Made by a program: the position numbers and the translations under genes. A stretch of DNA of 64,000 nt from an uncultured Lachnospiraceae bacterium (GTDB lineage Bacteria > Bacillota > Clostridia > Lachnospirales > Lachnospiraceae), in contig CANCYR010000006.1 of the NCBI GenBank assembly GCA_947382355.1, forward strand, positions 22,579 to 86,578, read 5' to 3'. Positions 1-9,800 of this stretch are shown here, piece by piece. The first letter of the stretch is position 1. Every line of letters starts with the position of its first letter. The notes under the pieces were generated by a model. It had not been told where the DNA came from and ran no database searches. It worked only from the letters and a program-made list of their open reading frames with translations.

Positions 1-1
1 T

Positions 2-1408
2 CCGGATTCTTACCAGGATAATACCCGGACCTATAATTATTATGGCGGAGGAACGGTTAATTTTGCGAATACGATTGAGATGAATGGCATGGAGCCGGGG
101 GTTTATGCAACAGATGGAGATCCATCTACCTTGAATACTGGTTATTCAATGAAATATGCCTACCTTTCCGGAAGGGTTGGAGACGATCAGGTGTACTTTC
201 TAGATGACAAAGGAAAAGAACAGCTTATGAGCAGTGAGGACTATGCCCATGCTTATATGTTCTGGCTCAAAGGCGTTGAGTACGGTACCAAAAAATATGA
301 CGTGCTTTTAACCATGGATGCCAATTATTACCGCGAATATGCAGACAAATATAATAGACCGAGCGGAGTCGGACATTTGGATACTACCGTAGCGAGCGAT
401 GCCCTGAACAGCCAGGGTAAGAGTATAACAAGTATGACGGGCGATGAGTTCCGGACAAGGATTGAGGCGACTTCCACTGACTCGGATTATTATAATGACA
501 AACGGACTTATAATGACGAAATGCTGTCGCGGATAACCACTCATACTGGTACAAATGCTTCCATTGACGATACGACTCCGGACAGATTTTGTGCAACTGC
601 TGATAGTGTATTTAATAGTGTGGTAGATGATTTTGAACTAAACCGCTGTACACCGGGAACTGACAGGAATAGGATTAAAGCAGCGCTTCAGCGGGACATC
701 ATTATTAAAGTTGAAAATGTGGTTAATCCTATGGATGCTGCCAAGCCCTACAGAGTTATAACTGTAAAATATGAATTTGAATTGACTGATACTTCTCTTT
801 TAAACCCTATAGATTTTGCGCATAATCCTAATTTGAAGTATAAAAAAGACGTGCCTGTGGAGGAGATATTTAGAAGCTGTGAAAAGTCTCCAAGGAATAT
901 TTACTTTTACTATTCTCCAAACTATGCTGCAGGCATTGCCAGGGATATTATCACCATTGACAACAAAGGGGAAGGGGATACTGCTGTCGGGTCGGATATA
1001 AATCTGTTTTTGGTTCGGCAAACGGACGCCTTTGCACCTGGTTCAACCACTAGCAGGGGCGGTCTTATGACAAATGAAGATAATTATAGGGTTCAGCTGG
1101 AACTTTTGGAGAATTTACCGTCTCATGATTTGAGAGATTTAAACACGCATATTTATACGAATATAGGCTATAGCCTGGCGGATAACGGCAAAAAGACAAA
1201 TATGTGCCAGTATAAAGTAAATGGTGTGGTGGTGTCAGATTCTGATGTAAAAGATAAAATGAGGGTGGCGGGTCTGGACGGAATTAACAGAGAGAATGGC
1301 GCTACTTACAGGGATTATATTTATGAAGTGACGGTACAGGTTTTTGAGTCGGAACGCAATTTTGCAAAGGATGCAAGGATTGCTAAATTTACAGGCAGCA
1401 GCAATTAA
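2..1408 (+). CDS. C-terminal part of an unrecognised extracellular protein of the pilin cluster (5' truncated)
   Basis: The reading frame is open from the first complete codon of the window, so the start lies upstream; the visible part is about 468 residues. I do not recognise a family. The protein is rich in Asp, Asn, Tyr and Thr and has no obvious membrane segment in the visible portion, which suits a secreted or surface-exposed domain. It ends 17 bases before the PilX-like gene, so the two are probably co-transcribed with the prepilin genes that follow. By context it may be the extracellular body of a large pilin-like subunit whose hydrophobic N-terminus is off the window (inference). A methionine at 80 is in frame but has no convincing ribosome binding site and is most likely internal. 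Confidence 0.75.
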   Translation, partial: PDSYQDNTRTYNYYGGGTVNFANTIEMNGMEPGVYATDGDPSTLNTGYSMKYAYLSGRVGDDQVYFLDDKGKEQLMSSEDYAHAYMFWLKGVEYGTKKYDVLLTMDANYYREYADKYNRPSGVGHLDTTVASDALNSQGKSITSMTGDEFRTRIEATSTDSDYYNDKRTYNDEMLSRITTHTGTNASIDDTTPDRFCATADSVFNSVVDDFELNRCTPGTDRNRIKAALQRDIIIKVENVVNPMDAAKPYRVITVKYEFELTDTSLLNPIDFAHNPNLKYKKDVPVEEIFRSCEKSPRNIYFYYSPNYAAGIARDIITIDNKGEGDTAVGSDINLFLVRQTDAFAPGSTTSRGGLMTNEDNYRVQLELLENLPSHDLRDLNTHIYTNIGYSLADNGKKTNMCQYKVNGVVVSDSDVKDKMRVAGLDGINRENGATYRDYIYEVTVQVFESERNFAKDARIAKFTGSSN

Positions 1409-1425
1409 AGAAAGGAATGTTCTCT

Positions 1426-3810
1426 ATGTTTCAAAAAATTTCAGGGATTCTCGGGGCAATGAAAAAAAAGAGTTATCATAATGAAGGTGCTTCCCTGCTT
1501 ATGGTAATTATTATGATTTCCTTTGTGGGCGTACTGGTGTCGGTAGCTGTATACAGTTCCTACTATAATTTCTTTATGAAATATAGTGACAGAAGCGCAA
1601 AGGATAATTTTTATACAGTGGAAACTGCCCTAGATGAGATTAACGTGGGATTGCAGAGAGAAATTTCCGCCTCTATGTCAGAGGCTTATGTAGAGGTAAG
1701 CAAACGGTCGGATTTGGATGTTACACAAAAGGAGGATGAATTTAAAAAGAAGCTTTATGAGAATGTACTTGACAGAGTCAGGAGACATTCAGCAGGGACT
1801 GATCCGATTACACCGTTCTATGAGGTGAACAGATTGACTCTTTATTTAGACAAGACAAGAATGCAGGGAAATGTTGGTGCGCTTGTTTTAACTACGGATT
1901 CGGATGCGGTGCTTGAATATAACACAGCAGAATGCAGCAGGCTTGTGTTGAAAAAGGTATCTTTACAATATACGGATCCCAGGGGATATGTCTCCATGCT
2001 GGATACTGACATTTCAATTACGATGCCGGAGATAAGCTTTGTTTCCAATAAAGAAATGCCGGAAATAGAAACTTATAGCCTGATAGCCCATACCAGATTA
2101 AGGACAGAAGACGAGGCAGGTATAGTTCAAATAAGAGGAAATGCATATGCAGGAGGAACAGAAGGCATGTTTCCGGGGCGTCACAGCGCCTTTCAATTTG
2201 GCGGAGGCGGCGCTCAGTACAAAGTCATAGCCAAAAAGGTAGTGGCTGAAACAGGCGATATGGGAGGCAACAGTGTCAGCACGTTAACCGGCAGCCAGCT
2301 TTGGACGGAAGGCATTGACGTAAACAGCGCAAATATTTCTTTATTGGATAATACTTATGTTAAGGACGATTTGACTGTTGACGGAAAAAATTGCCGTATT
2401 ACTTTAGGCGGACAGTATTTTGGCTATGGAAGCGGTAACGCAAGTGCAGCGGAGAGCAGTTCTATACTGATAAACGGGGCAAACACCACTTTGGATATGT
2501 CCGGACTTAAAAATCTGATGCTTTTAGGTCATGCCTTTGTGGGAGCCACACATTATAATGCAGACACTACTGCGGACGACGATGAGTATGTGGAGGATGT
2601 CAGCACGGGCACCCCGGGTCCTCATGCCAATCACAGTGACCCTATGTTAGGGCAGTCTGTTGCTGTAAGAAGTGATCAGATGCTGTATAAGGTTCCGGAT
2701 GAGTGCATGGGGTATGAGGGAAATGTACAGGTGCTGGCAAAAAATCCATTGACTCTGGCAGAGTATACAACCCTTACAACTGCAATTGCACTTGATGGTA
2801 CCGGCAAGCCTGTATATGATGCTGCCGGCAAACCGGTCCTAAGGTATAAGCCGGTGGATTTGACTAAGGTGTTTGCAAAGCTTGGAAAGCCGCTAAGCTC
2901 ATATGGCGCCGATTATCGTCCTGTTTTCAGGAAGATAAACGGAAGCATTTTGGTAACCTATTATCTTTATTTTACTTCAGAAGACATGGCAAACAGATTT
3001 TTTCAGGATTATTTTAATGCGGATCCGGATGCCTTTGATACTTATGTAAGAAGCTATCTTGCTGATTTTAAATGGAATAATGATTTAGGCAGGAGGGACG
3101 CCAGCGGTCAGATGACAAATCCGCTGCGCATTGCGGGCAATCTGGTTTATTTTGACAGGAATGGAAAAGCCACGCTGAGGCAGGATACAAAGACAGCGGA
3201 TATGAATGATATTTCTGAAATTACAGCAAGTGTAGATCAGATTCAGGATACCTATGAAGCATTGTACGCAAAATTGATTTTAAATCGGAATAATCTTTCC
3301 AGCAGTGAATTAGGAAAGACGGCGTATGAAAATATTGTTCTGCCGGAGGCTCAATTTGATGCTTTTGTAGCCAAGGGCAGTGAGAAAGAGTTTGAAAACG
3401 GTTTGCCCGGGGATGAAGAAGTCAAGGCACTGGTAGCAAATAATAAGGGTTATGGAGAGCTGACAATTGATGCGGGCAGGGCAAAAAATTTGTATTTCGT
3501 TGTAGCAAGCGGGGATGTAAAGGTTACCGCTCCGGAGTTTAAGGGAGTCATTATTTCTGGCGGAACCATTACCATTACCTCTACCTGTACCCTGATGGAG
3601 GCGGAGCCCAGTAAGGCAAGGCAGGCGCTAAGATGTTATGCTGTTGGCAGCGATGCTGTTAACGGACCTTTTGCAGCAGAAATACTGATTGACGGCGATG
3701 CATATCTGAATTACTCAACAGTGTCCGATAATTCCGTTGCATCCGCAAACGAATATGGATTTATTGAGATTGCAGATTTGATTCATTATGAAAACTGGAA
3801 TAAAAAGTAG
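1426..3810 (+). CDS. PilX-like pilus assembly membrane protein
   Basis: This protein of 794 residues has one N-terminal hydrophobic helix at about residues 21-45, preceded by a Lys-rich stretch and the motif NEGASLLMVIIMISFVG. That resembles the PilX/PilW N-terminal arrangement of minor pilin-like proteins, although the usual Phe after the Gly is replaced by Ala. The rest is an extracellular region with many short Gly/Asn-rich beta-like segments. An earlier in-frame ATG at 1417 abuts the AAAGGA ribosome binding site; the ATG at 1426 has 9-base spacing and is preferred. It sits between an unrecognised surface protein and two prepilin genes, all close-packed. It probably contributes to a type IV pilus-like or pseudopilus fibre at the cell surface. 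Family assignment is tentative; membership of the pilin cluster is firmer. Confidence 0.65.
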   Translation: MFQKISGILGAMKKKSYHNEGASLLMVIIMISFVGVLVSVAVYSSYYNFFMKYSDRSAKDNFYTVETALDEINVGLQREISASMSEAYVEVSKRSDLDVTQKEDEFKKKLYENVLDRVRRHSAGTDPITPFYEVNRLTLYLDKTRMQGNVGALVLTTDSDAVLEYNTAECSRLVLKKVSLQYTDPRGYVSMLDTDISITMPEISFVSNKEMPEIETYSLIAHTRLRTEDEAGIVQIRGNAYAGGTEGMFPGRHSAFQFGGGGAQYKVIAKKVVAETGDMGGNSVSTLTGSQLWTEGIDVNSANISLLDNTYVKDDLTVDGKNCRITLGGQYFGYGSGNASAAESSSILINGANTTLDMSGLKNLMLLGHAFVGATHYNADTTADDDEYVEDVSTGTPGPHANHSDPMLGQSVAVRSDQMLYKVPDECMGYEGNVQVLAKNPLTLAEYTTLTTAIALDGTGKPVYDAAGKPVLRYKPVDLTKVFAKLGKPLSSYGADYRPVFRKINGSILVTYYLYFTSEDMANRFFQDYFNADPDAFDTYVRSYLADFKWNNDLGRRDASGQMTNPLRIAGNLVYFDRNGKATLRQDTKTADMNDISEITASVDQIQDTYEALYAKLILNRNNLSSSELGKTAYENIVLPEAQFDAFVAKGSEKEFENGLPGDEEVKALVANNKGYGELTIDAGRAKNLYFVVASGDVKVTAPEFKGVIISGGTITITSTCTLMEAEPSKARQALRCYAVGSDAVNGPFAAEILIDGDAYLNYSTVSDNSVASANEYGFIEIADLIHYENWNKK

Positions 3811-3818
3811 GTGAGCGT

Positions 3819-4397
3819 ATGAGAGACGACAAGGGTTTTTCTTTAATTGAGCTGATTGTTATAATAGCGATTATGGGAGTGGTGATTACCTTTGGTGTAG
3901 TCAGAAGTGAAGTGATTTTTAGTTATAATGCTCAGGAAGCTTATAAGAAAGTGATGAGTACGCTTGCGACGGAAAAAACTCAGGTGCTTGCTTATTCCAC
4001 CCTTGCGTCAGGAGCAACTTCAGTACATCAGACCAGCGGCGCTGTGGATCCCAATGTACGTGACAAGGGCGTATACATAGAGTTTTATGTGGATGGTAAT
4101 TCCATTTATACGAAGACTTATGTAAAAGGGGTTCCAAAATCTGCAGAAGGAAAAAAGGTGGCAGGAAAGGGAGTCACCATGATTTGTAAGGTAAAGGCCG
4201 GAAGCGCTGTTACGGACGTGCCGGTATCGGGAGGCGAAGGTAATGGTATCTGTTTTTCTTATGACCGCTCTACGGGAGCCTTTCTTCCTTACAAGGACGG
4301 CAACTATATAGAAGAAATCCACGTGATTGGCGGAGACAGAGAATATGTAATCAGGTTGATGAAGAAAACAGGCAAGGCTGTTCAAAATGGTAAGTAG
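3819..4397 (+). CDS. Type IV prepilin-like protein (small)
   Basis: The 192-residue product begins with a short charged leader and a class III signal sequence, DKGFSLIELIVIIAIMG, with the invariant Gly before Phe and Glu at position +5 of the mature protein. This is the site cut and N-methylated by prepilin peptidase PilD. A single long hydrophobic alpha-helix follows, then a globular C-terminal domain of about 150 residues with Gly-rich turns. The AGGTGA ribosome binding site overlaps the end of the PilX-like gene by a few bases, and the next pilin gene starts 8 bases downstream behind the same AGGTGAGCGT sequence, so the genes form an operon. It resembles GspH/PulG-type minor pilins. No motor ATPase, platform protein or prepilin peptidase is in the window. 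Confidence 0.85.
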   Translation: MRDDKGFSLIELIVIIAIMGVVITFGVVRSEVIFSYNAQEAYKKVMSTLATEKTQVLAYSTLASGATSVHQTSGAVDPNVRDKGVYIEFYVDGNSIYTKTYVKGVPKSAEGKKVAGKGVTMICKVKAGSAVTDVPVSGGEGNGICFSYDRSTGAFLPYKDGNYIEEIHVIGGDREYVIRLMKKTGKAVQNGK

Positions 4398-4405
4398 GTG
4401 AGCGT

Positions 4406-6760
4406 ATGAATATTTTGGGGAAAAAGCTGTTACAAAATAAAGGATTTTCAATGGTGGAATTGCTTATTGCGGTGGGGATTTTATCCATTGTGGGCGTATC
4501 GCTGGTTGCCTTTGTCCGTCAGAGTTCTAATACATATAACCAGACTACCGCAGAAACCGATGTGCAGGAAGAAGCGCAGCTCACTGCCAATGCCATTACA
4601 GACCGGGTAATCGATTGCGAGACTCAGTTGAAGTTTTATGACGGACGTGAAACAATTGACAGTACTACGGGTGCTATTTCTTATGAATCCTTTCAGGTAA
4701 AATATAAGAACAAGGCTGGAGCTTTGATTACTCTGAATGATGCGAAGATTTTGCAGATGATTAATGCCAACAGTAAAGTCGTGTCTATTATATTTTTTGA
4801 TAAGGCAAATAAGGTGATTTATTATAATGAAGCAGAATGGGATTCAGATCCTTCCGTTAACAATTGGAAACCTTTTGATCCTGATGATGCGGAAGTACTG
4901 GCTAATAACGTGGAAGATTTTTCGGTTGATACCAGTAAGCTTTCCAGTGACAAGATTCTTGAATTTGATATTACTTATGCCCGGAGAGCCAGAAGCTATA
5001 AGGGAAATTATCAGGTGCATATGCGTAATGAAGTAGCAGAAGGAGATAATGCAACGCCTGGACCTGGCACACCCGGCACAAGCATAATACAAGTGAAGGT
5101 GAGTCCGGATGCTCATATTGAATATAAAAGACAACCGCTGGGACTGACTATGCCGGCAACTACTTTTACGGCAAGTGCAAGTGGAACCAACGTTCCGAGT
5201 AATATGGAATATGACTGGTCCATGAATACGACTCCGGATATAGCAGGTGTGGAGATTGATACAAATGTAGGAGGAATTCCATCGGACAATACCTGTGTTC
5301 TTAAGCAGTATGTAAATCCGGATCCTTCGGCTCCTTCCATTACAGAGCCGACCACAAGGAGCTTCCGGTTGATAGCCACCTCAAGGGAGGATAATACAAA
5401 ATCAGGATATGCAACTATTTACGTGGATAAAGTGGTAAGCGTACTTGTAAATCCTGCCGTGTCCATGCATTATAATGAAGAAGGAAAGCCTGTAACAGGC
5501 AAAAATTCTTCCGTTACCTTTAATGCAGCGGTGGAAAAATGGAATGCTGCCGATGAAAATGTTACATGGCATCTGTATAAGGATGTTGCAGATGCTTCGG
5601 GTAATTTTTCCGGTAACTGGCAGGTTCCCAACAGCACAAGTGAGGCAGTCATGAGCGGGGTGGTAGGGAAAAATGCCACTGTTCTGCTGAAAAGCTCTAT
5701 TAATGATTCCTTCCGCTTTAAAGTGGAAGCTGTTTCAAACTTTGATAATGCAGTAAAGGGCGAGTTTATTTTTTATATATCCAATACAGTCCAAACAAGC
5801 AACATTTCCTTCTTACGTGGCGTGAATATGGATTTACATTCCTATTTCATGGCGAACCCCACGGCAATAGCAGCGGATGTTACATCGATTATCAGCGTAG
5901 ATAGGATTGAGATAACCGGAGTGCCGGATTATCCGGGTGATTTCCACTCCTTTATTCAATTTGATAATAATTATGTGATGTATGTGGATTTTGAAGCTTA
6001 CCATGATGGTGATCTGAACCGTAAGAGAAGATTTTATGAGGAACTTGAAATTGAATTAAAAGTGTATTATACCACTCCTGCAGGTTCAGACAGCAGGACC
6101 ACCCACATTACGCTTCCTGCGGTAAAGGTAGTGCAGGTAGAGCCTACAGCAAATTATATTGTTATCCGCAAGGGTGCATCAAGGGATATTAAGATTTCTA
6201 CTTTGGGCTACAATGTAGTGAAGGCATCTCAGATGAGCATTTTTTTGGATAATGTGAAGGTAACCGGCGGAAGCGGAACAAACAGATTTTTAACTGTCAG
6301 AATGCTTACTACAGAAAATGGAGCAAGCATTTTGGGAACAAGGGATAAAGCGGTAACAGAAGCTAAATTCAGGCTGTCGGCTGTTTCCAATGAGAGGCGG
6401 TATCCTACAGGGTCTATTGCCATGAAGGTTGCAATAGATGATTATTATGTGGTTTCTAATGCTTCTACGGATTCCTTTGTAAGCTATGATGTGTATGTGG
6501 CAAATGTAGAAGGAAGTACCACCTTTATTCCGGGAGCAGATGTACCAAGCTTCCCGAAGGGGGCTATTATTGCCGGAAGAAATTGGCAGTCTGTATCTAT
6601 TCCGGTATATACGAATTCAAACCCCGGAACACCTCAAACGCTGAAGTTCCGGTATTGTTACAATGGAACCGGCGGGTACAAAAACGGGTACGAAATGCAA
6701 TATAACGGGAATAACTATATTTATGATGAGACATATAAATATTGGAGATTAAACAGGTAA
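4406..6760 (+). CDS. Large prepilin-like protein with a long extracellular region
   Basis: The 784-residue protein opens with NKGFSMVELLIAVGILSIVG, a canonical type IV prepilin cleavage and helix region at about residues 12-35. The Glu at +5 of the mature protein is present. A PilW/PulJ-like head follows to about residue 210. After the Thr/Pro/Gly-rich linker ATPGPGTPGT come repeated beta-rich segments of roughly 100 residues that look like Ig-like or bacterial surface domains. Such a long stalk on a pilin suggests a tip adhesin or a minor pilin that displays binding domains (inference). It shares the ribosome binding site layout of the preceding prepilin and lies 8 bases after it. I cannot name the extracellular domains with certainty. 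Confidence 0.8.
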   Translation: MNILGKKLLQNKGFSMVELLIAVGILSIVGVSLVAFVRQSSNTYNQTTAETDVQEEAQLTANAITDRVIDCETQLKFYDGRETIDSTTGAISYESFQVKYKNKAGALITLNDAKILQMINANSKVVSIIFFDKANKVIYYNEAEWDSDPSVNNWKPFDPDDAEVLANNVEDFSVDTSKLSSDKILEFDITYARRARSYKGNYQVHMRNEVAEGDNATPGPGTPGTSIIQVKVSPDAHIEYKRQPLGLTMPATTFTASASGTNVPSNMEYDWSMNTTPDIAGVEIDTNVGGIPSDNTCVLKQYVNPDPSAPSITEPTTRSFRLIATSREDNTKSGYATIYVDKVVSVLVNPAVSMHYNEEGKPVTGKNSSVTFNAAVEKWNAADENVTWHLYKDVADASGNFSGNWQVPNSTSEAVMSGVVGKNATVLLKSSINDSFRFKVEAVSNFDNAVKGEFIFYISNTVQTSNISFLRGVNMDLHSYFMANPTAIAADVTSIISVDRIEITGVPDYPGDFHSFIQFDNNYVMYVDFEAYHDGDLNRKRRFYEELEIELKVYYTTPAGSDSRTTHITLPAVKVVQVEPTANYIVIRKGASRDIKISTLGYNVVKASQMSIFLDNVKVTGGSGTNRFLTVRMLTTENGASILGTRDKAVTEAKFRLSAVSNERRYPTGSIAMKVAIDDYYVVSNASTDSFVSYDVYVANVEGSTTFIPGADVPSFPKGAIIAGRNWQSVSIPVYTNSNPGTPQTLKFRYCYNGTGGYKNGYEMQYNGNNYIYDETYKYWRLNR

Positions 6761-6803
6761 TAAAATAAAGAGCGGGTGAACGATAATGCAATGGAGGGAA
6801 AAT

Positions 6804-9800
6804 ATGGAAAAGGGAAAGAAGAGACTTATTGCCAGAATATTGAGCACGGCAGCTGTATTGGCCATTGCCATTGCAATCTGTACCTTTGTTGCGAAAAAAA
6901 CTACGGAACAGGTAGAGGCAAGTACGAATATTTTGCAGAAGGTTTCAACAAAATATGCAAGCGGTGACTTTAAGGTTTTGGAAGTGGTGCCGGAGCATAC
7001 AGCCAATGAAAATGAGGAAATTGGATATTTTGTAAAGGATAAGAATCGGGATCGGGACTTCAGGGAGGTTTCACAGGCGAAATCCATTGGGAGCTTATTT
7101 GAGCCGGATAAAGGCATTTCCAATCTGCTTATGATGCGTGATTATGGTTTGATTAAGGATTACGGTGTTGATTATGGAAATCAGACCGGATTAGTCTCAG
7201 ACAATCCGGTTTATTCAGACAGCGCTACGTTTGCCAGCTATCCTATGACAGGATTTGATTTGGCTGATAAGCAATTTGTGGCTGGTATGTTTGAGATGGA
7301 TCCGGGAAATGCAGGGAATTATCAGATGGATACGAACGGGTATTTTATTGATGCTTCCGGCACTATTAATGCAATTAAAGGCACTACGAGCGGAAACAGC
7401 ACTTCCTTAAGCAGTAACAGTATCGGAAACGGAGCGCTTACAAGAATTCTTTCTGTTATTGCAAATACAGACGGGGTGACGGAAGCACCGCCGGTTTCGG
7501 AAGCGCCTGAAATAAATAATCAGGATGAAGTAACTGTTACGCTGGAAGAGGAAGAGCCGCCTGCAGCGGATGGCGGTAATGAAGAAAATGAAAATGAAAA
7601 TGAACCGGGAGAAAAGGAACCTCAGTTTCCACAGAATTCTCCAGATGTGGGAAATCAGCCCGGAGGGAATCTGCTTCAGGAGATGGATATAGATACCAGT
7701 CCCGCAGGAGGCTATAGCAATGGATACTCTCACTGGCTTGGCGCCACAGAAAGTAATTATGAGCCGGTACCGGAAGGAGACCGGTTCAACAAAGGACTTC
7801 CGGAAGGAATTACCTGGGTTGGTGATGGAACCGGAAATGTAAGGTTTGTGGAGAGTCCTGCCGGAAAATATTTCGGCTATGCAATTAGGGATCTATATTA
7901 TAATACGGACAAAACTAACAACTATTTTCATAATGGTAATTGGTTTAAGGAATTAGTATTTGGAGATGCTGATAGTTCCATTCAGATTTCCGTCAGGACA
8001 GTGACGCCCGGAGAGATTACGGCAAATAGCATTAATACAAAGGATTATGACCTGATTTATATTTCAGGAAGAAATGAAGTATATATCCAGAACGGAGAAG
8101 ATTTTACAGATTCTCAGGTGATGGATTTGTACAATGCTGTAGTAGGAAACAGTCATCAGGCAGTTATTATGGACTATGCCCTGATTGATAAGGAGACAGT
8201 AGAGAACAAGGCTGCGCTTGGAACCTTATCCAATATGGAAAAGCTGGCTTTGCTTTTGTGGCAGGATAATCAGACGAAGATACTGACGGAAACTTTATCG
8301 GGAAATGGTGCAGGCGGTGCGGCAAATAACGGTTTTGACGTTTCTGATGCAACTGGTGACCAGATTACTATGCTTTCTTTCGGAAGTGTAAGCAATACGG
8401 TCTGGCATTATCTTGTTACTGAGGCGCCCCTTGGCGGTTATGGCAATTTTGTGGCAGGAAGCGTCTACGTGTATGAACATAGGCTGCAGTATTTCCAAAA
8501 TCCAAAGGCACAGGTGGATTTATATGATTTCTTTGGAAACGGTGATTTTAATTCACAGTATGTGGACACTGTAGCAGCGGCAGGATTATCCAGAGTAGAA
8601 TATGCTGTGAGGGTCAATAACACCAATAACCCTGATAAGAAAATGAACGAGCAGATAACGCCGGCAGTGGTGGTACAGTATATCCTGTCCTATGACGGTA
8701 CTGCATCGGAGCTGGTAAAAAATGATCTGAGGGTATTGGAAATTCAGCCTTGCCGTGATTTTTCCTATAATATAGGCTGGGGTACCCAGAGTTATTCAGA
8801 AATTGAAAACAGTGAAAATCGATATAGCACTCAATGCTGTGCCAACAGGGAAGAGTTTATTGAAAGATACTTAGGCGAGCCATTTGTAAAGGCGGATGGA
8901 ACTATCGATGATGAAAATATTGATAAAGTGCTGTTTACCAGCATGACCATTGAGGAGTTTATCTGCAAAAATGACAATGTAAGTGAAGAATATGATATTA
9001 TTTATATCGGTTCTAACCATTCACCAAATCCCGCTTATAAAACATATTCTAGTGGCAGTACGGGAAATTATAAGGTTACCAGAGCGGCCGATGTTCCGGG
9101 AAAGAGCGTAGATACGCCGGAGAACATTACTGATTTTCGGGATAATCTTATGGATGGCATGGTATATTTTAATATTGGAGATATTACTTATTACGAACGT
9201 GCGTTGCCAGGCAACTGGGGTGGAACGCTTTTATGGGGGTGGTTTGACAATAACTATGAGCAAAACCATACAAATGGAAGAGCCCGTTTTGCAGCCAGAG
9301 ATTTGACGGTCTATAAAGTGAAAGAATTGTTAGATTATCTGGATAACGGATATCCGATTATTGTTGCAGGTGATATGTTAAAGACAGATGACAGTGGAAA
9401 CAGCATCATCAACCCCACAATAAATACAGATAATAATTCATTGACGAACAGAGATATGAACGGGGTCGATCATGGAAGGATTGACAATTGCTCTAAAATG
9501 TATGAATTATTTCAGGTGGCGACGGGGCAGAGCGTTGATATAACGTATGAGGCCTACAATAATAGAAACTATGCTAATACTAACTTTATTTCAGAAGCGG
9601 ATGCAATAGCGGCGGAAGCCAATCCGGTGACAGAGACAGAATTTAAGGAAAAGGTGATTCAGGGAGTCAATGCGGCAAAGTTGTCCCTGAATGTTACATC
9701 AAGGCCCACAGAATATGAATATACATTAGGCAGTCAGGGAGAAATTACGGGACAGCAGACTCTGGCGGCAGATTCAGATGGCAAGTATTATCTGGAGTTT